From Epiperipatus broadwayi (Eukaryota; Onychophora; Udeonychophora; Euonychophora; Peripatidae): a stretch of DNA of 64,000 nt. Below are positions 61,315 through 64,000 of the stretch, piece after piece (the first letter of the stretch is position 1; each line of letters starts with the position of its first letter). The position numbers were made by a program, and so were the translations under genes. The notes beneath the pieces were generated by a model. The model saw nothing but the letters and a program-made list of their open reading frames with translations, ran no database searches and was not told the origin of the DNA. Location of the stretch: contig JAQFVV010000158.1 in the NCBI GenBank assembly GCA_028023455.1, positions 2,430,661-2,494,660 of the forward strand, written 5' to 3'.

Positions 61315-61666
61315 TTGTCTTTACTAGTAAGGGCAACATCGAGATAGGCCGGAGATTGTCCAATTGATGTGGGGCTTCCCATTTCTTAATAAGGGGAACC
61401 GTAGCAATTGGACACATTCCATCGATTTTCTGGGTGCCTTCGGCCAAAAGGTCAATCATTCCTTTGATTATCGGGATGGTAAAGGCACTAAGGTGTATGA
61501 GTACAAACTTGGGAATGCCATGGAGGCCAGGAAGAGTTCTATCCAGGAACGATCTTAAATTTTGATAGGATCCTAGTTTCAGTGATCTTATGCGGAGTTG
61601 ATTCCCTGTTGATGAGAGTCCTATGTGAATTAGTAACTTGACACAATTTTCAATATGCTCACTCAT
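61301..61666 (-). pseudogene. LINE reverse transcriptase, N-terminal part
   Basis: The frame reads LPGLHGIPKFVLIHLSAFTI, then MIDLLAEGTQKIDGMCPIAT and VPLIKKWEAPHQLDNLRPIS, followed by MLPLLVKTIEG. This is the classic entry to a LINE RT domain: a (K)xG..P.WK..xIxPIxK counterpart and NxRPISLLPxxxKxxE. The frame is lost at the next boundary (61,301-61,314), where the palm continues in another frame, so a small indel separates the two. Confidence 0.8.
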
Positions 61667-61679
61667 TTTATCCCCAAAA

Positions 61680-61900
61680 TTATAGAAGTTTGAATATTGG
61701 CTCCCTATAAAATAATTTGTAACAATGAGGTATATTTTTTTTTTAAAAAAAGAAAGATCTGAACTAGTTTGATTAAGCTTTTTAGAAAAAGCATGACTAA
61801 ATTTAAAAATTAACCAATAAAAAAAAAGTTAAAAACAGTTCCTGAAGGATGAAAAATACATTAGAAAGTAAAATTTTATAATCAATAAAACTGATAATTA
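61680..61900. other. AT-rich sequence upstream of the LINE
   Basis: Poly-A and poly-T rich, no coding trace. It separates the 5'-truncated LINE from the PLE-tail dimer. Confidence 0.4.
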
Positions 61901-61904
61901 TATG

Positions 61905-62113
61905 ATTGTTTAAAGGTTACTTCCATCATTTAAGTGAATCATTAAACATTTTTTAGAAAAATTCAAACTTTACTCTTTACCTTTTTAAATTCATTCACCT
62001 ATTAGTAATAACATGCAGGTTAGTATAGAACATTAATCTGTATGTTATTATTAACAATTGAATATATTTAGAAATGTATAAATAAAGTTTGTTAGATGAT
62101 GAAAATAGTCCAA
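61905..62113. mobile_element. Inverted dimer of PLE tails, diverged
   Basis: The left half (acttccatcatttaagtg ... attagtaataacatgcaggt) and the right half (aatctgtatgttattattaa ... gatgatgaaaatagtcc) are inverted copies of the PLE tail, including the aataaagtttgtta block. It has the same design as 47,795-48,137 but is shorter and more diverged, with no CGAAAC motif left. Confidence 0.65.
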
Positions 62114-64000
62114 GATGTAACTAACTATATGATAACTGAATTAAATTAAATAAAAAGAACATTTATACAAAGATAAAAAAAGAATTGATGATGAAGAATC
62201 TTGACGAACAACAGAAAAAATAGAAATAAAAAATCTTTCATTTGAAAAGCACAATTTAAAAGGAAGCTAAACAGTCATTAGAAAAAGAAAAAAGTTTAAA
62301 GAAGTGCTCTAAACTAATTAATCAAAAGCCTTTAATTAATCAAACTACTGAAAGCATTTCCTTGATTACAGGTTATTATGAAAATTATACTGTTTGTCAA
62401 CAAATCTTCCAAATCACTATATCTGGAATACAAAACCATTAGTTGTAAAGAACAAACTGATTACATTTATTTGGTTGTGGAGTAATATGACTGTTTTCCA
62501 AATTGGTGGAAAATTAATATAAAAAATTTAACATAAGAAAATTCAAATGATAGTAAATTCAAAAGGACTAGCTCAAAAGCATACCTTTTCAGAACAATAA
62601 TTTGATTCAAGGGCTTTCATAATATCAAGATTACAAACACATTTGATAAAAGTTTAATGATTTAAAGTTAGTAAATGAAGAGGATTATTCTTATCAGACT
62701 TTGGTATAGTGATAAAGATAAAATAAGAACAAAATGATTCACTTTTACTATGGAGATTCTGAAAAGATTTCATCATCTTAAAAAAAAAAAAAATTTGCAA
62801 AATGCAATTGCTTTGTCAAAAAAAATGAAAATGGGTGGTAAAATTAACAAGAGTTAATAATTATCAAACACTTCCTGGAACTGGTTAATAGCAAATTTGC
62901 AGTTGTTATACAAGTTTATATATTCAGCAATATAATAATGAGTTTAAATTTCTGAATTCATGAAAGAGATTGCATGATTTATTATATTCGGCTTGATAGA
63001 TCAGTGATGCATTTATCAATAGCAATTCACATTCAGAAAGATCTGTTTTTAAAACAACCAATTGTGCAAAAAAAAAAAAATCCTAAGAATGTCTAATGCT
63101 ATTGACAAATGTCTAAAACCAACACTACTATGAACTTGAAAATAAAATAGTCTTTGATGATACAATGACAATTTCATAGCATAAAAATTCCATCACAACA
63201 ACAATGAATTTTCTCGGACATTTTTCATTACTGAAGTAGAACCAAAAACTGATACTGAACAGCAGATTACTCTCTTTCTCTGGTCAAGTGCTCAACAGTA
63301 AATAAACAATTCAGTATAAACGCACAACAATATAAATAAAAGCTTGAAACTGATAACAGGAATTTGATTTTTGGAGCTGAGATAAAATTCAATACTCAAT
63401 AAATTATGTTAATTTAAGTTGAAGTCTAATCATATTATTGTGAAAGATAATATTAATCATTTCAATAAAGAGGTTTACAATCATAAATTTTTCATGTTTA
63501 AACATTATCTTCTGTATAAATAGATATTAAAAAATCTGTAGCCTGTGAATCAATTTACTATGGATCTGCTATAACGAATTAAGTGGTTCCAGATGATTCA
63601 TTTATTCCCTGTAGCTTACAATATAATGTAACTATTTAGAAGTGATCAGTTCTAGATTCACTAGCTAAAGCAAAGATACCATCTAAAACAATAATTTAAA
63701 CAGGAAAAATACAATACAAAATTTTAAATATATATATAATTAATTGCTGAACATAATATACAATTCAATTTTATAAAAACAAAAGTAAAAATTCTAATAA
63801 AAATTCACAAAATGTTGATTCCTTGAGTCGTATTATTTGTAGAGCTTCTGCCTATTACTTAACAAGACATTTTTTCCTTTTTAACATTATATTTTAACTG
63901 TGATTTCTGCCACATAGTGAAATTTACCATCAATCTTCTAAAAACAAAAACCAACTTTCACACATTTACCAAAGTTACATTACTTTTGCTTTCTAGCTTG
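62114..64000. other. AT-rich intergenic sequence, no gene seen
   Basis: No coding region or recognised repeat found; A-rich tracts at 62,781-62,793 and 63,068-63,081. Confidence 0.5.

Larger units (their letters stand above)
59656..61670 (-). mobile_element. L1/Tx1-like non-LTR retrotransposon, frameshifted
   Basis: The minus strand carries, in order, the start of the RT region (61,666-61,301), the RT palm (61,314-60,838), a frame change into YMDD (about 60,850-60,839), a degraded thumb/connection region (60,830-60,310) and a C-terminal zf-RVT-type zinc finger ORF (60,297-59,656). The upstream endonuclease is missing, so the copy is 5' truncated near 61,670. It is among the better preserved coding traces in the window and is clearly GC-richer than its flanks, suggesting a more recent insertion than the RTE-like LINE. 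Confidence 0.8.

Overview
The window is AT-rich (about 25-30% GC by eye) eukaryotic DNA. It holds GT..AG-type splice signals, several families of non-LTR and Penelope-like retroelements, tRNA-derived SINE-like repeats, foldback elements and DNA transposon remnants. No intact host protein-coding gene is visible. The element mix (Penelope-like GIY-YIG elements, RTE-like and L1/Tx1-like LINEs, a piggyBac-like insertion, a pogo/Tigger-like MITE) suggests a large, repeat-rich invertebrate animal genome. I cannot name the species. A run of 500 Ns (34,567-35,066) marks a scaffolding gap.

The dominant structure is a near-perfect palindrome filling the first 20 kb. Arm 1 (1-9,984) is followed by its reverse complement, arm 2 (9,985-20,022), with a hairpin loop of only 16 nt at the centre. 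A third copy of the same unit, in the orientation of arm 1, lies at 35,731-43,749. All three carry the same older elements: a tRNA-derived SINE, a truncated Penelope-like element (PLE) with a tRNA-like module and a CTGAAGA/CGAAAC tail, a 590-bp foldback element, and a decayed LINE-like stretch. Both palindrome arms also carry a 2,035-bp piggyBac-like insertion flanked by TTAA. The third copy has a clean, single-TTAA empty site there. The third copy runs through the palindrome's hairpin loop and leaves it at a 7-bp inverted repeat, which suggests how the palindrome may have formed.

Between the palindrome and the gap (20,023-34,566) are a second PLE family (22,446-23,200), a 230-bp foldback MITE (23,613-23,842), a TA-flanked Tigger-like MITE (28,502-29,415) and a PLE-tail hairpin (31,790-32,166). 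The rest is AT-rich sequence without recognisable genes. The short GC-richer block after the gap looks like part of an LTR, and it ends exactly where the third copy begins.

Downstream of the third copy are: two weak candidate exons (44,195-44,321 and 55,073-55,140); another PLE copy with the same tRNA-like architecture (46,480-47,375); an inverted dimer of PLE tails (47,795-48,137) abutting an RTE-like LINE remnant (48,140-49,985); a foldback element (51,536-51,914); a minisatellite (56,027-56,462); and a frameshifted L1/Tx1-like LINE (59,655-61,670). All coding traces of mobile elements are broken by stops or frameshifts. No gene pathway or operon-like cooperation is present.
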